Source: Hymenopus coronatus (lineage: Eukaryota; Arthropoda; Insecta; Mantodea; Hymenopodidae). From it: DNA of 64,000 bases. Each line of letters opens with the position of its first letter. Within the stretch, counting starts at the first letter, position 1. Under the pieces are notes generated by a model. It saw nothing but the letters and a program-made list of their open reading frames with translations, had not been told where the DNA came from and did no database searches. Location of the stretch: contig CM060899.1 of NCBI GenBank assembly GCA_030762935.1, positions 64,282,501 to 64,346,500 of the forward strand. The letters run 5' to 3'. The position numbers were made by a program, and so were the translations under genes. Positions 1 to 10,850 of this stretch are shown here, piece by piece.

Positions 1-130
1 GTCGCATCCCTGGAAGATACTAAACTTAAATACCAAGTTTGGTATTCAACGGTCTTTTCTTTTTTGATACACACACGCACACACACACGCGGAACTTTTT
101 GTAAAAATGCTTTTTTTGGACTCAGGGGTG
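1..130 (-). mobile_element. HE element, 5' part only, cut by window edge
   Basis: This is the microsatellite-side part of an HE copy in minus orientation. It has the conserved GTCGCATCCCTGGAAGATAC stretch, the CA-rich microsatellite and the T-run before GGACTCAGGGG. It enters from outside the window and is broken where the GATG-type repeat begins, so its terminal hairpin is missing. Confidence 0.75.
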
Positions 131-197
131 TGGATGGATGTTTGGCGCGATGGATGAATGGATGGATGGGTGGACGGACGGACGGATGGATGGATTG

Positions 198-230
<33 letters not shown>

Positions 231-246
231 CGGATGGATGGATGGA
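131..246. repeat. (GATG)n / (GACG)n microsatellite
   Basis: Imperfect tetranucleotide repeat of GATG with GACG and GGTG variants. It begins exactly where the preceding HE fragment is lost, so it may have replaced that copy's terminus. Confidence 0.9.
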
Positions 247-611
247 GATTCAGCAAAAGCCAAAATGAATCCAACTCTGCTTTGCACTAAGGCAGGCATA
301 TTGCTTGCAATAACGGAGGATTTGCTCCTTGTAAGAAAATTCTTCAGAGTTAGTTTTTGAGGTGAAGCTATACTTTATGGGACGTAGCAGAAAAGGGGAG
401 TTCTGCGTTAGTCTTTATTCCTTTCCGTGTTCCGAGAGCGGCCCTGTTCATCATTTATAGTGCACAATAGCTCAGCAGGGGTTTGTCCCTTAATGACTGT
501 CAAGAGTCAAGGGATTCCATTGTTTTTCACCGACCTGGTCCCTACCTGCCGCCTCTCACTGGCGCTCTCGAAGGTTGAGAAACTGCACACCTATGGCGAT
601 GCCTACCTCTT
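247..611. other. Unique spacer, no gene seen
   Basis: About 365 bp that match no other part of the window. An 84-residue open frame starts at 427 but has no recognisable domain, and its C-terminal third reads into the next HE copy, so I do not call it a gene. Confidence 0.5.
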
Positions 612-1378
612 TAGTTTCTCTACACGTACTGTGTATAGATACCGAGATTTCACCCAAACCATATGTATTGAGGCTCTCTGAATCCAAAAAAAAGCCTTTT
701 TGAGAAAAATATCTGTGTGTGTCTGTCTGTCTGTCTCTCTGTCAGCGTGTGTGACTGTGTGTCTGTATGCAGAACAACTTAAAAACGAAAAGTCCGCTAA
801 AAACCTAACTTAGTATTTAAGTTTGGTATCTTCCAAGGATGCGACACGAAAATTTTCAAGAAAATCCCCCCACCCGCAACTACCTTTATCATAGAACAAT
901 TTTCGAAAACTTTGATTTTTTAAAAAATGCCTGTATAGATTTTGATTAAAATGTTGTATATTAAAGATATATACATGCCAAATGAAATGTATATCTTTAA
1001 TTTTCTGGAAATAATCTCTGAAGACATGTTTATTCTGGATGAATGTTGTGTAATTTTGCATAACTTGTAAACCGTAAAAGATAGACAAAAACTTACCAAT
1101 TATACAATGTAGATCTCGTTAAAACACACAATTTATGTTATCTATATTTTTTTCATGGAGCTGACTGTTTTCGAGATATTCCTCGTTATTAGTTTCAGCT
1201 TTAAAATACTTAAGAGGTACTTTTCTCTTACGGGAATTTGTCAGCTCCTGGCAAACACAAAGGTATTTCAGTCACATAGTAACCAGCTTTTAAAATATTT
1301 GACTATGGATTTAATCTATTGTACTCCCATATTTCCCTTCTGCTTACAAGAAAGCAAGCAATAAGACCCTTTCTGCTA
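612..1378 (+). mobile_element. HE element, 3' end missing
   Basis: Starts with TTTCTCTACACGTACT and runs through all internal blocks (GATACCGAGATTTCACC, GT/CT microsatellite, GATGCGACACGAA, TTTGATTAAAAT, CAAAAACTTACC). It stops at 'ttctgcta', directly against the T-run that starts the next HE copy. Half of the 5' near-palindrome is deleted. It sits head-to-tail with its right-hand neighbour, but about 80 bp of its own 3' end are missing. Confidence 0.85.
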
Positions 1379-1523
1379 TTTTTACTTTCTCTATACGCAC
1401 TATGTACATAGTGTATAGAGAAGGTATTGCACTCCACCCAAAAATTCGATACCGAGATTTCACCGGAAATATATGTTTTAGGGTCTACAACATCCAAAAA
1501 AAAGAAGCATTTTCACAAAAAGG

Positions 1524-1562
<39 letters not shown>

Positions 1563-2268
1563 CCGTGTGCCTGTGAACACCCTAACTCAAAAACGAAAAG
1601 TCAGTAAAATACCAAACTTGGTATTTAAGTTTAGTATCTTCCAGGGATGCGACACGAAGATTATGAGAAAAATCTCCCCACCCCCAACTACCCTTTACAT
1701 GGAACTTTTTTCGAATTTTTTTATTTTCTCAAAAATGGCTGAAACGATTTTGATTAAAATTTCTTATATCAAAGATATTTAACTGAAAAATAAAATGTAT
1801 ATCTTGAATTTTCTGGAAATAGCCTCCGAAGAGTAGTTTATTCTGGATAAATGTTACTGAATTTTGAATAACTACTATACCGTAAGAAATAGACAAAAAC
1901 TTACTAACAAAAATGTAGAGCACACTAAAACACACAATTTATGTTATATATATTTTTTCGTGGAGTTCGTCGTTTTTGAGACATTACTTATTTTTGGTTT
2001 CTGCTATGAAAACGTATACATTTCTCATACAGGAACTTGTCAACTCCTATCCATATAAACAAGGAACTTCATTAACATAGCAACCAGCTTTTGACTATCA
2101 CTTTAACCTATGGTAGTCCCTTATTTCACTTCTACTTACAAGGAAACAAGTTATAAGACTATTTCTGCTAATTTTTTCTGATTAGCATAAAGTAAATAGA
2201 AGTATAAGCTTTTTAAGAATAATTTGTTGCAGGGATATAGAGAAAGTCAGTGAACGGTACACATTAGA
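1379..2268 (+). mobile_element. HE element, complete copy (reference copy)
   Basis: Complete ~890-bp copy used here to define the family. It begins TTTTTACTTTCTCTATACGC. The 5' near-palindrome is centred on ACTATGTACATAGT and flanked by imperfectly paired CTTTCTCTA and TAGAGAAGG arms. A pure GT run lies at about 1,526-1,560. A conserved AT-rich body ends in AATTTGTTGCAGGGATATAG. AGAGAAAGT then repeats the first bases in inverted form, followed by the terminal hairpin and ACATTAGA. The next element's T-run follows at once. No protein domain is recognised. The structure suggests a non-autonomous Helentron-like element (inference). Confidence 0.85.
1526..1560. repeat. (GT)n microsatellite inside HE copy
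   Basis: Uninterrupted GT dinucleotides at the place where every HE copy carries a GT/GTCC-rich tract. Length and purity differ from copy to copy. Confidence 0.9.
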
Positions 2269-3140
2269 TTTTTACTTTCTCTATACTCACTATGTACATA
2301 GTGTATAAAGAATGTATTGCACTCCACCAAACAATTCGATACCGAGATTTCACCGGAAATATATGTTTTAGGGTCCCCTGTATCCAAAAAAAGTATTTTC
2401 AGAAAAAGGTCCGTGTGTCCGTGAGGTCGTGTGTCAGTGTGTCCGTGTGTCCGTGAACACGATAACTCAGAAATGAAAAGTCGGTAAAATACCAAATTTG
2501 GTATTTAATTTGAGTATCTTTCAGGAATGCGACACAAAGATTTTGAGAAAAATTACCCACCCCAAACTACCCTTTACATGGAACTTTTTTACGAATATTT
2601 TGATTTTCTCAAAACTGGCTCTAACGATTTTGATTAAAATATCATATATTAAAGATTACCCGACAAATAAAATGTATATTTTGAATTTTCTGGGAATAGC
2701 CTCTGAAGATTACTTTATTCTGGATGAATTTTGCATCACTACTAAACGGTAAGCGATGGACAAAAACTTAACACAGAAAATATTTAGAGCACGTTAAAAC
2801 ACACAATTTATGTAATATACAGTTTTTTCGCGGAGTTGATCGTTTTTAAGATATTCCTTTTTCTTGGTTTCAGCTTTGAAAAACAAATACTTTTCTCATA
2901 CAGGAATTTGTCAGCTCCTGTCCATACAAACAAAGGAACATCAGTCACATAGCAACCAGCTTTTGGCTTTCACTCTAACCTATGGTACTGCCTTATTTCG
3001 CTTCTACTTGCAATAAAGCAAGAAATAAGACTATTTCTGCTATTTTTTCTCGATTAGAATGAAATAAATAAAAGATAAGCTTATTAACAATAATTTGTTA
3101 CAGAGATATAGAGAAATTCATGTGAATGGAACAAATAAGA
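2269..3140 (+). mobile_element. HE element, complete, tandem with previous copy
   Basis: Begins in the T-run that ends the preceding copy, so 1,379-3,140 is a head-to-tail dimer. All blocks are present. The 3' end reads CATGTGAATGGAACAAATAAGA. It has ACTCACTATGTACATAGTG at the 5' palindrome and a GTCC-type microsatellite. Confidence 0.88.
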
Positions 3141-3479
3141 TGTTTTCTTTGAAAATACAAAGTTGTAATGTGACAGGAACTGAAAATTACAGGGCGGAGA
3201 GCTAGAATAACTTCCATGTTCGAATATGTATTCGTATAACTTCAAAGTACTCTCTGCTATTAAAGAAATCCTTGAGGGAGTGACGTCATGTGATGAGCTT
3301 GCACTCCATCTCTGAATTTTACATTAAATACTTTGTAAGCAGAATCCGACAGCAAAGCACTTGGGAAAAGCAAAGGACATGGTCGATAATTATTCCTGGA
3401 GAGATGCGCTCGTTATTTTCAAGAAGACGAAACTATTGGTCCACCCTGCATATATTGCCATTGATATCACCCTTTTCAT
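3141..3479. other. Unique spacer, no gene seen
   Basis: About 340 bp of unmatched sequence with no convincing coding signal. Two short overlapping open frames from 3,290 and 3,361 have no recognisable motif. Confidence 0.5.
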
Positions 3480-3554
3480 TAATAATAATATTAATACAAT
3501 TATAATAACAATAACAATAGCTATAAGAATAATAATAACAATAATAATAATACT
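3480..3554. repeat. (AAT)n / (AAC)n microsatellite
   Basis: Irregular run of AAT and ATAAC units. The isoleucine-rich open frames reading through it on both strands are products of the repeat. Confidence 0.85.
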
Positions 3555-4150
3555 AAAAAATCTCATTAGCATAAATAGTCTTATTTCTTGCTTTATTGTA
3601 AGTAGAAGCGAAATAAGGGAGTACTATAGGTTAAAGTGAAAGCCAAAAGCTGGTTGCTATGTCACTGAACTTCCTTTGTTTGTATGGCAGAAATCAAAAA
3701 CAAGGAATGTCTCAAAAACGTTGAACTACACGAAAAAAATGAATATAACATAAATTGTGTGTTTTAAAGTGATCTACTTTTTTCGTTTAGTCAGTTTTTG
3801 TCCATCTCTTACGGTTTAGCAGTTATTCAAAATTGCTTAAAATTCATCCAGAATAAAGTATTCTTCAGAGGTTATTCCCAGAAAATTCAAGATGTACATT
3901 TTATTTGTCAGGTAAATATCTTTAATGTACGACATTTTAATCAGAGAAAATCAAAATTTTCGAAAAAAGTTCCATGTAAAGGGTAGTTGGGGGTGGGGAG
4001 ATTTTTCTCAAAATCTTCGTGTCGCATCCCTGGAGGATACTAATTTTTTTTTAGATAAACATATATTTTCGGTGAAAACTCGGTAACAATTTTTTGGGTG
4101 GATTGCAATACCTTCTCTATACACTATGTACATAGTGCGTTAGAGAAAGT
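3555..4150 (-). mobile_element. HE element with internal deletion
   Basis: Minus-orientation copy starting inside the 3' region (GCATAAATAGTCTTATTTCT). The microsatellite segment is deleted: GGAGGATACTAATTTTTTTT joins straight to the TTTCGGTGAAA block. The 5' palindrome is intact and ends GTGCGTTAGAGAAAGT. A short AAT run separates it from the next copy. Confidence 0.85.
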
Positions 4151-4178
4151 AATAAGAATAACAATAATAATAATAATA

Positions 4179-4970
4179 ATCTGATGTGTTCCATTCGAAT
4201 GACTTTCTCTACATCTCTGCAACAAATTATTGTTAAAAACCTTAAGCTTCTTTTTAGTTCATGCTAACCAAAAAAAAAAAAAAAAAAAAGAAAGCAGAAA
4301 TAGTCTAATTCTTGATTCCATGCAAGTAGAAAGGAAATAAGGGAGTACCATAGGTTAAAACTATTGTCAAAAGCGTGTTGCTATATGACTGGTAAAGCTA
4401 CTTTATTTATATGGACAGGAGTTGACAAATTACCTAATGAGGTAAGTGTGTTTTTTTAAAGCTGAAAACAATAACAAACAATATCTAAAAAATGGTGTAT
4501 AATATAACCTGTGAGTTTTAACGAGCTCTATATTTTCTGTTGTCTATCTCTTACGGTTTAGCAGATAAACAAAATTCCGTAAAATTGATCCAGAATAAAG
4601 TAATCAGCAGAGGATATTCCCAGAAAATTTAAGGTATGCATTTTATTTATCTATAAAATACGGTATTTTAATCAAAACTGTTAGAGCCATTTTTGAGAAA
4701 ATAAAATTTTCAAAATTTTTTCCATGTAATTGGAGGTGGGGGATATTCATGAAAATGTTCGTGTCGCTTTCCTGGAAGATACCAAACTTAAGAACCAAGT
4801 TTAGTATTTAACAGTCTTTTCGTTTTTGAGCTATGCTGTCCACAGACACGCACAGACAGAGAGACAGACAGACACACACACGGACCTGTTTTTGAAAATC
4901 CTTTTTTTTGGATTCAGGGGGTCCTAAAACATGTATTTTCAGTCCAATCTCGACATCGAATTTTTCAGGG
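4179..4970 (-). mobile_element. HE element, 5' palindrome lost
   Basis: Starts ATCTGATGTGTTCCATTCGA at its 3' hairpin and runs through the complete body. It is broken inside the 5' block after TCGACATCGAATTTTTCAGGG. An A18 tract at about 4,270 has expanded in the body. Confidence 0.85.
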
Positions 4971-5227
4971 AAAGTCATGTTAGTTATATTACTATTCATA
5001 GTTTAATTTAGTTGCCTGCACAAGTATACTTCATATGCCATTTTTCCTTTAATTCAAATTCAAAACTGGAGTTCTAGTAAAATTATATGGGAATAATCGT
5101 TTAAAATTATTATATAAAATAAGAGAGAAAATAGAAAATAAAATAAATGTAAATTTTTTATTAATTTTTTCTTCCCAATTAAAAGTTTAAATTCTTCCAA
5201 AGCAGTTTTCATAATCCTGTCGAAGGC
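4971..5227. other. Unique AT-rich spacer
   Basis: No similarity to other parts of the window and no recognisable coding potential. Confidence 0.45.
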
Positions 5228-5340
5228 ACTACCAAAAAAGGTGGTCAAATGGCCATCAGTATTAGACACACAAAGCCAAATGTTGCAAGTTCAAATCCCA
5301 GTGACTGTGGTAAAGGACGGGGAGGGCCCAAGTAAAATAA
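5228..5340 (+). mobile_element. Decayed tRNA-derived SINE head (possible)
   Basis: TGGTCAAATGGCCATCAGTA resembles a Pol III A box, and AGTTCAAATCCCAGTGA about 43 bp later resembles a B box. This is tRNA-like spacing followed by a G-rich tail. Bases have drifted, the acceptor stem is not evident and no 3' limit can be set, so this is a weak call. Confidence 0.4.
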
Positions 5341-5452
5341 TCGGTGTGATGCTTGGAAGTTAAGGGGGTTACATTTGATTGTAGTTATATTAGGTTTACT
5401 CTTTTATTTATTTATAAAAATCACTGCCATTTTAGAGCAAATATAGTATATA

Positions 5453-6302
5453 TTTTTATTTCTCTACACGTACTATGTACATAGTGTATAGAGAAAATAT
5501 AGTATTCCACCCAAAAATTCGATACCGAGATTTCACCGGAAATACATGTTTTGGGTACACCTGAATCCAAAAAAAGGATTTTTACAAAAAGGTCCGCGTG
5601 TGTGTGCGTGTGTAAAGCTCAAAAACGAAAAGATCGTTAAACACCAAACTTGGCATTTAAGTTTGGTATCTTCCAAGGATGCGACACCAAGATTTTCAAG
5701 AAAATCTCCCCATCCCCAACTACCCTTTACATGGAACTTTTTTCGAAAATTCTCATTATCTTAAAAATGGCTCTAACGATTTTGATTAAAATGTCAAATA
5801 ATAATGATATTTACCTGACAAATAAAATTTATATTTTGAATTTTTTGGGAAAACCTATGAAGACTACTTTATTCTGGATGAATTTCACGGATTTTGCATA
5901 ACTGCTAAACCGTAAGAGATGGACTAAAACTTAACACACATAAAATGTAGAGCACATTAAAACATGCAATTTATGTCATATTCATTTTTTCCGTGGAGTT
6001 GATCGTTTTTAACATATTCCTGGCTTTTGGTTTCAGCTTTAAAAAACTCCTACTATTCTCGTACAGAAGTTTGTCAACTGTTCATACAAACAAAGGAACT
6101 TCAGTCACATAGCAACCAGTTTTTGACTTTCACTTGAACCTATGGTACTCTCTTATTTCGGTTCTATTTACAAGAAAGCAAGTAATAAGACAATTTCTAC
6201 TAATTGTTTCTGGATTAGCATGCAGTAAATAGAAGCATAAGCTGTTTAACAATAATTTGTTGCAGAGATCAAGAGAAAGCCATATAAATGGAACACATCA
6301 AA
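5453..6302 (+). mobile_element. HE element, complete copy
   Basis: Full-length. It begins TTTTTATTTCTCTACACG (the C of ACTTTC is lost), the palindrome ACTATGTACATAGT is intact, and the microsatellite is short (GTGTGTGTGCGTGTGT). It ends CATATAAATGGAACACATCA before a T-run. Confidence 0.87.
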
Positions 6303-6782
6303 TTGTTGTAAGCTAATTTTATACATTTATCTCTGCCACAGGGCAGTACCATGTTGCAGAGAATAAATGCAACTTTCTGGATGGCTCTCGTAAAATGAAT
6401 TCTTCATTCGGATTTAGAAAGGTGCACGTGGAAGGTCGGGCAGCCACTAGTTCCGGATAAACAGCTGAAGTTGCTTCGCAGCATAAACTTTTGACTCTCC
6501 CAGGGCGCACAACCCCACTTCTTTAGTACAAAGCTCCCAATCGAGGAAGAAGACCAAACTTGTGTCTTTCCCTCAACCGCATTTCCCAAAGAGGAAAGTT
6601 CCTTCCTCGTTCATATTTACTAGGTCTACACATTCAGGAACAGTTGAACGCCATCTGTAGATGTGCGCTTACCAAAGATCGGACGTTGCCAAAAATTGTG
6701 ATATGTCCGTTCCATGACTCTCTCTACATCTCTGCAACAAATTATTCTAAGTAGAAGCGAAAAAACGCAGTAACGTAGGTGA
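6303..6782. other. Unique spacer, GC-richer than neighbours
   Basis: About 480 bp that match nothing else in the window. Three short frames overlap on both strands (6,319-6,510 minus, 6,404-6,589 minus, 6,560-6,754 plus), with no motif or splice context to favour any. It could hold an exon or an old unrelated repeat. Confidence 0.4.
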
Positions 6783-7626
6783 TTTTTACTTTGTCTACAC
6801 GTACTCTGTACATAGTGTATAGAGTAGGTATTGTATTGCACCCAAAAATCCGATACCGAGATTTCACCGAAAATACACCTTTTGCGTACCCCTGAATCCA
6901 AAAAAAAGTATTTTTGGAAAAAGTTCCATGTGTGCGCGTGTGTGCGTCTGTGTGCCTGTGGACAGCATAGCTAAAAAAGGAAAAGACCGTTGAATGGATG
7001 CGAGACGAAGATTTTCAAGAAAATCCCCCACCCCAAACTACCCTTTACATAGATTTTTTTTTTCGAAAATTTTGATTTTCATAACAATGGCTCTAAAGAT
7101 TTTGATTAAAGTATCGTATATTAAAGATATTTACCTGACATTTAAAATGCATATCTTGAATTTTCTAGGAATAGCCTCTGAAGACCACTTCATTCTGGAT
7201 GAATTTTACAGATTTCTGCATAACTGCTAAACCGTAAGAGATGGGCAAAAACTTAACCCACAAAAAATGTACAGCACATTAAAACACACAATTTATGTTA
7301 TATACATTTTTTTCGTGGAGTTGATCGTTTTGGCATATTCCTTGTTTTTGGATTCAGGTAAGAAAAACATATTTTTCTCATACTGGAATGTGTCAACTCC
7401 TGTCCATGCAAACGAAGGAACTTCAGTCACATAGCAACCAGCTTTTGACTAATACTTTAGCCTTTAATACTCCCATATTTCCCTTCTGCTTACAAGGAAG
7501 CAAGTAATAAGATCATTTGTGCTAATTTTTTCTCGATTAGCATGAAGTAAATAGAAAAAAAAAAACTTTTTAACAATAATTTGTTGCAGAGAGGTAGAGA
7601 AAGTCGTGTGAATGGAACACATCAAA
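6783..7626 (+). mobile_element. HE element, complete copy
   Basis: Starts TTTTTACTTTGTCTACACG. The palindrome is altered to ACTCTGTACATAGTG. It ends GTGTGAATGGAACACATCAA against a T-run. The conserved block between AAAAGACCGTTGAA and GGATGCGAG has lost the usual CCAAACTTGGTATTTAAG. Confidence 0.87.
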
Positions 7627-7632
7627 TTTTTT

Positions 7633-7733
7633 AAATCTGGACCCAATAATAAGGAATATCTAAAAAACGATCAACTCCACGAAAAAATGTATATAACATA
7701 TATTATGTGTTTTAACGTGATCTGCGTTTTTTG
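7633..7733 (-). mobile_element. HE element, short internal fragment
   Basis: About 100 bp of the AAGGAATATC / GATCAACTCCACGAAAAA block in minus orientation. It is fused to a plus-orientation HE body at TTTTTTGAG, so this is a head-to-head rearrangement. Confidence 0.75.
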
Positions 7734-8336
7734 AGAAAAATCCCACCACCCCCTACTACCCTTTACATGGACATTTTTTTGAAAATTTTGATTTTTTGAA
7801 AAAAGGCTCACAGATTTTGATTAAAATATCGTATATCAAAGCTATTTACCTGACAAATAAAGTGTATATTTCGAATTTCCTGGGAATAGCCTCTGAAGCG
7901 TACTTTATTCTGGATGAATTTTACGGAATTTTGAATAACTGCTAAACCGTAAGAGATGGAGAAAATTTACTACATGAAAAACGTAGAGTGCGTTAAAACA
8001 CACGATTTATGCTGTATACATTTTTTTCGTGGAGTTCATCGTTTTTGAGACATTGCTTGTTTTTGGTTTTCGCTTTGAAAAACTACGTTTTTCTCATACA
8101 GGAATTTTTCAACTCCTGTCCATACAAACAAAGGAACATCAGTCACATAGCAACCAGCTTTTGGCTTTCACTTTAACCTATGGTACTCCCTCATTTCGCT
8201 TCTACTCACAAGGAAGCAAGTATAAAGACTATGCTAATTTGTTTCTGATAGCATGAAGTAAATAGAAGTATAAGCTTTTTAAGAATAATTTGCTGCAGGG
8301 ATATATAGAAAGTCATGTGAATGGTACACATCAGAC
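7734..8336 (+). mobile_element. HE element, 5'-truncated
   Basis: Begins in the body (GAGAAAAATCCCACCACCCC) and keeps the whole 3' half with the terminal hairpin (CATGTGAATGGTACACATCAGAC). The next HE copy starts in the following T-run. Confidence 0.85.
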
Positions 8337-9214
8337 TTTTTACTTTCTCTACACGTGCTATGTTCATAGTGTATAGAGAAGGTATTACATTGCACCCAAA
8401 AATCTGATACCGAGATTTCACCAGAAATACATATTTTGGGTCCCCCTGAATCCCAAAAAAAGCATTTTTACAAAAAGTTCCGTGTACGTGTGTATCTATT
8501 TGTCCGTGTGTATTTGAAAACGATAGCTCAAAAACGAATAGTCGGTAAAATACCAAAGTTGGTATTTAAGTTTAGTATCTTCCAGGGATGCGACACGAAG
8601 ATTTTGAGAAAATTCTCCCACCCCAAACTACCATTTAAATGAAACTTTTGCGAAAATGTTGATTTCCTCAAAATGGCTCAAACGATTTTGATTAAAATAT
8701 CGTATATTGAATATATTTTACCTGATAAATAAAATGTATATCTTGAATATTCTGGGAATAGCCACTGAGACTATTTTATTCTGGATGAATTTTACGGAAT
8801 TTTGCATAACTGCTAAACCGTAAGCGATGGACAAGAACTTGCCACACAAAAAATATAGAGCACGTTAAAATACACAATTTAGTTTAGATATGCACATTTT
8901 TTCTTGGAATTGATCGTTTTTTAGGTTTTCATATTTTTGGTTTCAGCTTTGAAAAACTTATGCATTTCTCATACAGGAATTGGTCAACTCCTGTCCTTAC
9001 AACCATATGCTTCAGTCACATAGCGACCAGCTTATACTGTCATTTTAGCCCATAGTAGTCCCTTATTTGCTTCTACTTACAAGGAGGCAAGTAATAAGAC
9101 CAATTCTGCTATTTTTTTTTTCTGAATTAGCATGAAGTAAATAGAAGCATAAACTTTTTAACAATAATTTGTTGCAGAGATGTAGAGAAACTGATGTGAA
9201 TGTAACACATCAGA
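8337..9214 (+). mobile_element. HE element, complete, tandem with previous copy
   Basis: Head-to-tail with the truncated copy to its left. The palindrome reads GTGCTATGTTCATAGTG. It ends GATGTGAATGTAACACATCAGA before a T-run, and a minus-orientation HE fragment follows about 8 bp later. Confidence 0.88.
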
Positions 9215-9221
9215 TTTTTTT

Positions 9222-9703
9222 GTAGTAAGTTTTTGTATAACTCTTACGGTTTGCCAGTTATAAAAAATTAATCCAGGAATAGAGGTCTTCAAAAGCAATT
9301 CCCAAAAACTTCTAGATATAAATTTTTGTTTTCATGTAAGTATCTTGAAAATAAAATACTATGATCAAAGTCGTTAGAGCCATTTTTGAGAAAATCAAAA
9401 TATTCGAAAAATATTCTATGTAAAGGGTAGTTGGTGTGGGGTTTTTTGTTGAAAATCTTGAGTCGCATTACTGGAAGATACTGAACTTAAATAGCAAGTT
9501 TGGTAGTTAGCGGTCTTTTCGTTTTTGAACTATGCTGTTGACAAACACACACAGAAACACACTTGGACCTTTTTCTAAAAATGATTTTTTCGGATTCAGG
9601 GTACTCAAAAACATATATTTTCGGTGAAATCTCGACATCGAATTTTTGGGTGCAATACTGTATCCTCTCTATGCAGTATGTACATAGTACGTGTGCAGAA
9701 AGT
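9222..9703 (-). mobile_element. HE element, 5' half in minus orientation
   Basis: Begins at the AAGTTTTTGTATAACTCTTACGG block and runs to the 5' palindrome (GTACATAGTACGTGTGCAG AAAGT). The 3' half is absent. It faces tail-to-tail with the preceding copy. Confidence 0.85.
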
Positions 9704-9715
9704 CAAAATTCGATT

Positions 9716-9866
9716 TTCTTGGAAGCTTTTTAATGAAATTTTAGTCTTACATAACCTCAAATGGTTAAAAATTCATACTGCACTACTTCTTGCTGTTAAG
9801 TTTCGTTTTCTTTTAAGCAACTGTCCTGTAAATTTTGCGCCACCCTGTTTGGTGGAGTAGGTAACT
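9716..9866 (+). repeat. Short repeat X, copy 1
   Basis: About 150 bp alignable with 10,710-10,850. Shared blocks include TTTTAATGAAATTTTAGTC-like sequence, a GTTAAGTTTCGTTTTCTTTT-like tract and GCGCCACCCTGTTTGGT. It is not HE sequence and its nature is unknown. Confidence 0.6.
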
Positions 9867-9869
9867 GAG

Positions 9870-10700
9870 TTTTACTTCCTCTACACACACACACACCATG
9901 TATAGAGAAAGTATTGCAGTCCACTCAAAAATCTGATATCGAGATTTCACCGGAAATACATGTTTTAGGGTTCTCTGTATCTAAAAAAAAATAGAAAAAG
10001 GGTCGTGTGTGCGCGTGTCTGTGTGTCCGAAGAGCCTGTGAACACGATAAGTTCTAAAACGAAAAATATGGTATTTAAGTTTATCTTACACAGATACGAC
10101 ACGAAGATTTTGAGAAAAATCCCCCACACTAAACTACCCTTTACATGGAAATAATTTCGAAAATTTTGATTTTCTACAAAATCGCCCTAACGATTTTGAT
10201 TAAAATACCGTATAATAAACATATTTATATGACAAATAAAATATATGTCTTGAAGTTTTTGTGAATAGCCTCTAAAGATCTCTCTATTGTAAATGAATTT
10301 TGCGTAACTGGTAAAACGTAAGAGATAGACAAAAAATTACTGAATAGAAAATGTAGAGCCCCTTAAAACACACAATTTATGTTTCGTACATGCTTTTCGT
10401 AGAGTTGATCGTTTTTGAGATAGTCCTTGTTATTGGTTTAAGCTTTAAAATACTTATACTTTTCTCATACAGGAATTTGTCAACTCGTGTCCAAACACAC
10501 AAAGGAACTTCAGTCACATAGTAACCAGCTTTTGACTATCACTTTAACCTATGGAACTCCCTTATTTCGCTTCTACTTACAAGGAAGCAAGTAATAAGAC
10601 TATTTCTGCTGATTAGTATGAAGTAAATAGAAGCATAAGCTTTTTAACAAGAATTTGTTGCAGAGATGTAGAGAAAGCCATATGAATGGAACACATCAGA
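9870..10700 (+). mobile_element. HE element, near-complete copy
   Basis: The 5' palindrome is degenerate: CTACACACACACACACCATG has replaced the left arm. The body is complete and ends CATATGAATGGAACACATCAGA plus a long T-run. It is flanked on both sides by copies of repeat X, suggesting that the pair was duplicated together with it. Confidence 0.87.
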
Positions 10701-10709
10701 TTTTTTTTT

Positions 10710-10850
10710 TTTTTGAGCATTTAAATGAAATGTCGGTCATAAATGCCCTCAACGGATTAAAAGTCCCTAATGCACTTATTGATGTTAGTTTTTTTCTTTT
10801 CTTTTAAGTACTGGCCAGCGACCTTTGCGCCACCCTGTTTGGTAACTCAT
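10710..10850 (+). repeat. Short repeat X, copy 2
   Basis: Second copy of the repeat seen at 9,716. The best-conserved part is TTTGCGCCACCCTGTTTGGT. Start-to-start distance to copy 1 is about 990 bp. Confidence 0.6.

Noticed and set aside
1379..2268. HE as an ordinary cut-and-paste DNA transposon (MITE) because of the inverted terminal words
   Set aside because: The inverted copies are not both terminal: the 3' one lies about 25 bp inside. I see no consistent target duplication, and copies form head-to-tail tandems. Still, this remains the main alternative until a consensus is built.
1379..3140. LTR retrotransposon (direct repeats of ~880 bp as LTR-like units)
   Set aside because: There is no internal coding region, primer-binding site, polypurine tract or TG..CA ends. 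The direct repeat is a tandem pair of HE elements.
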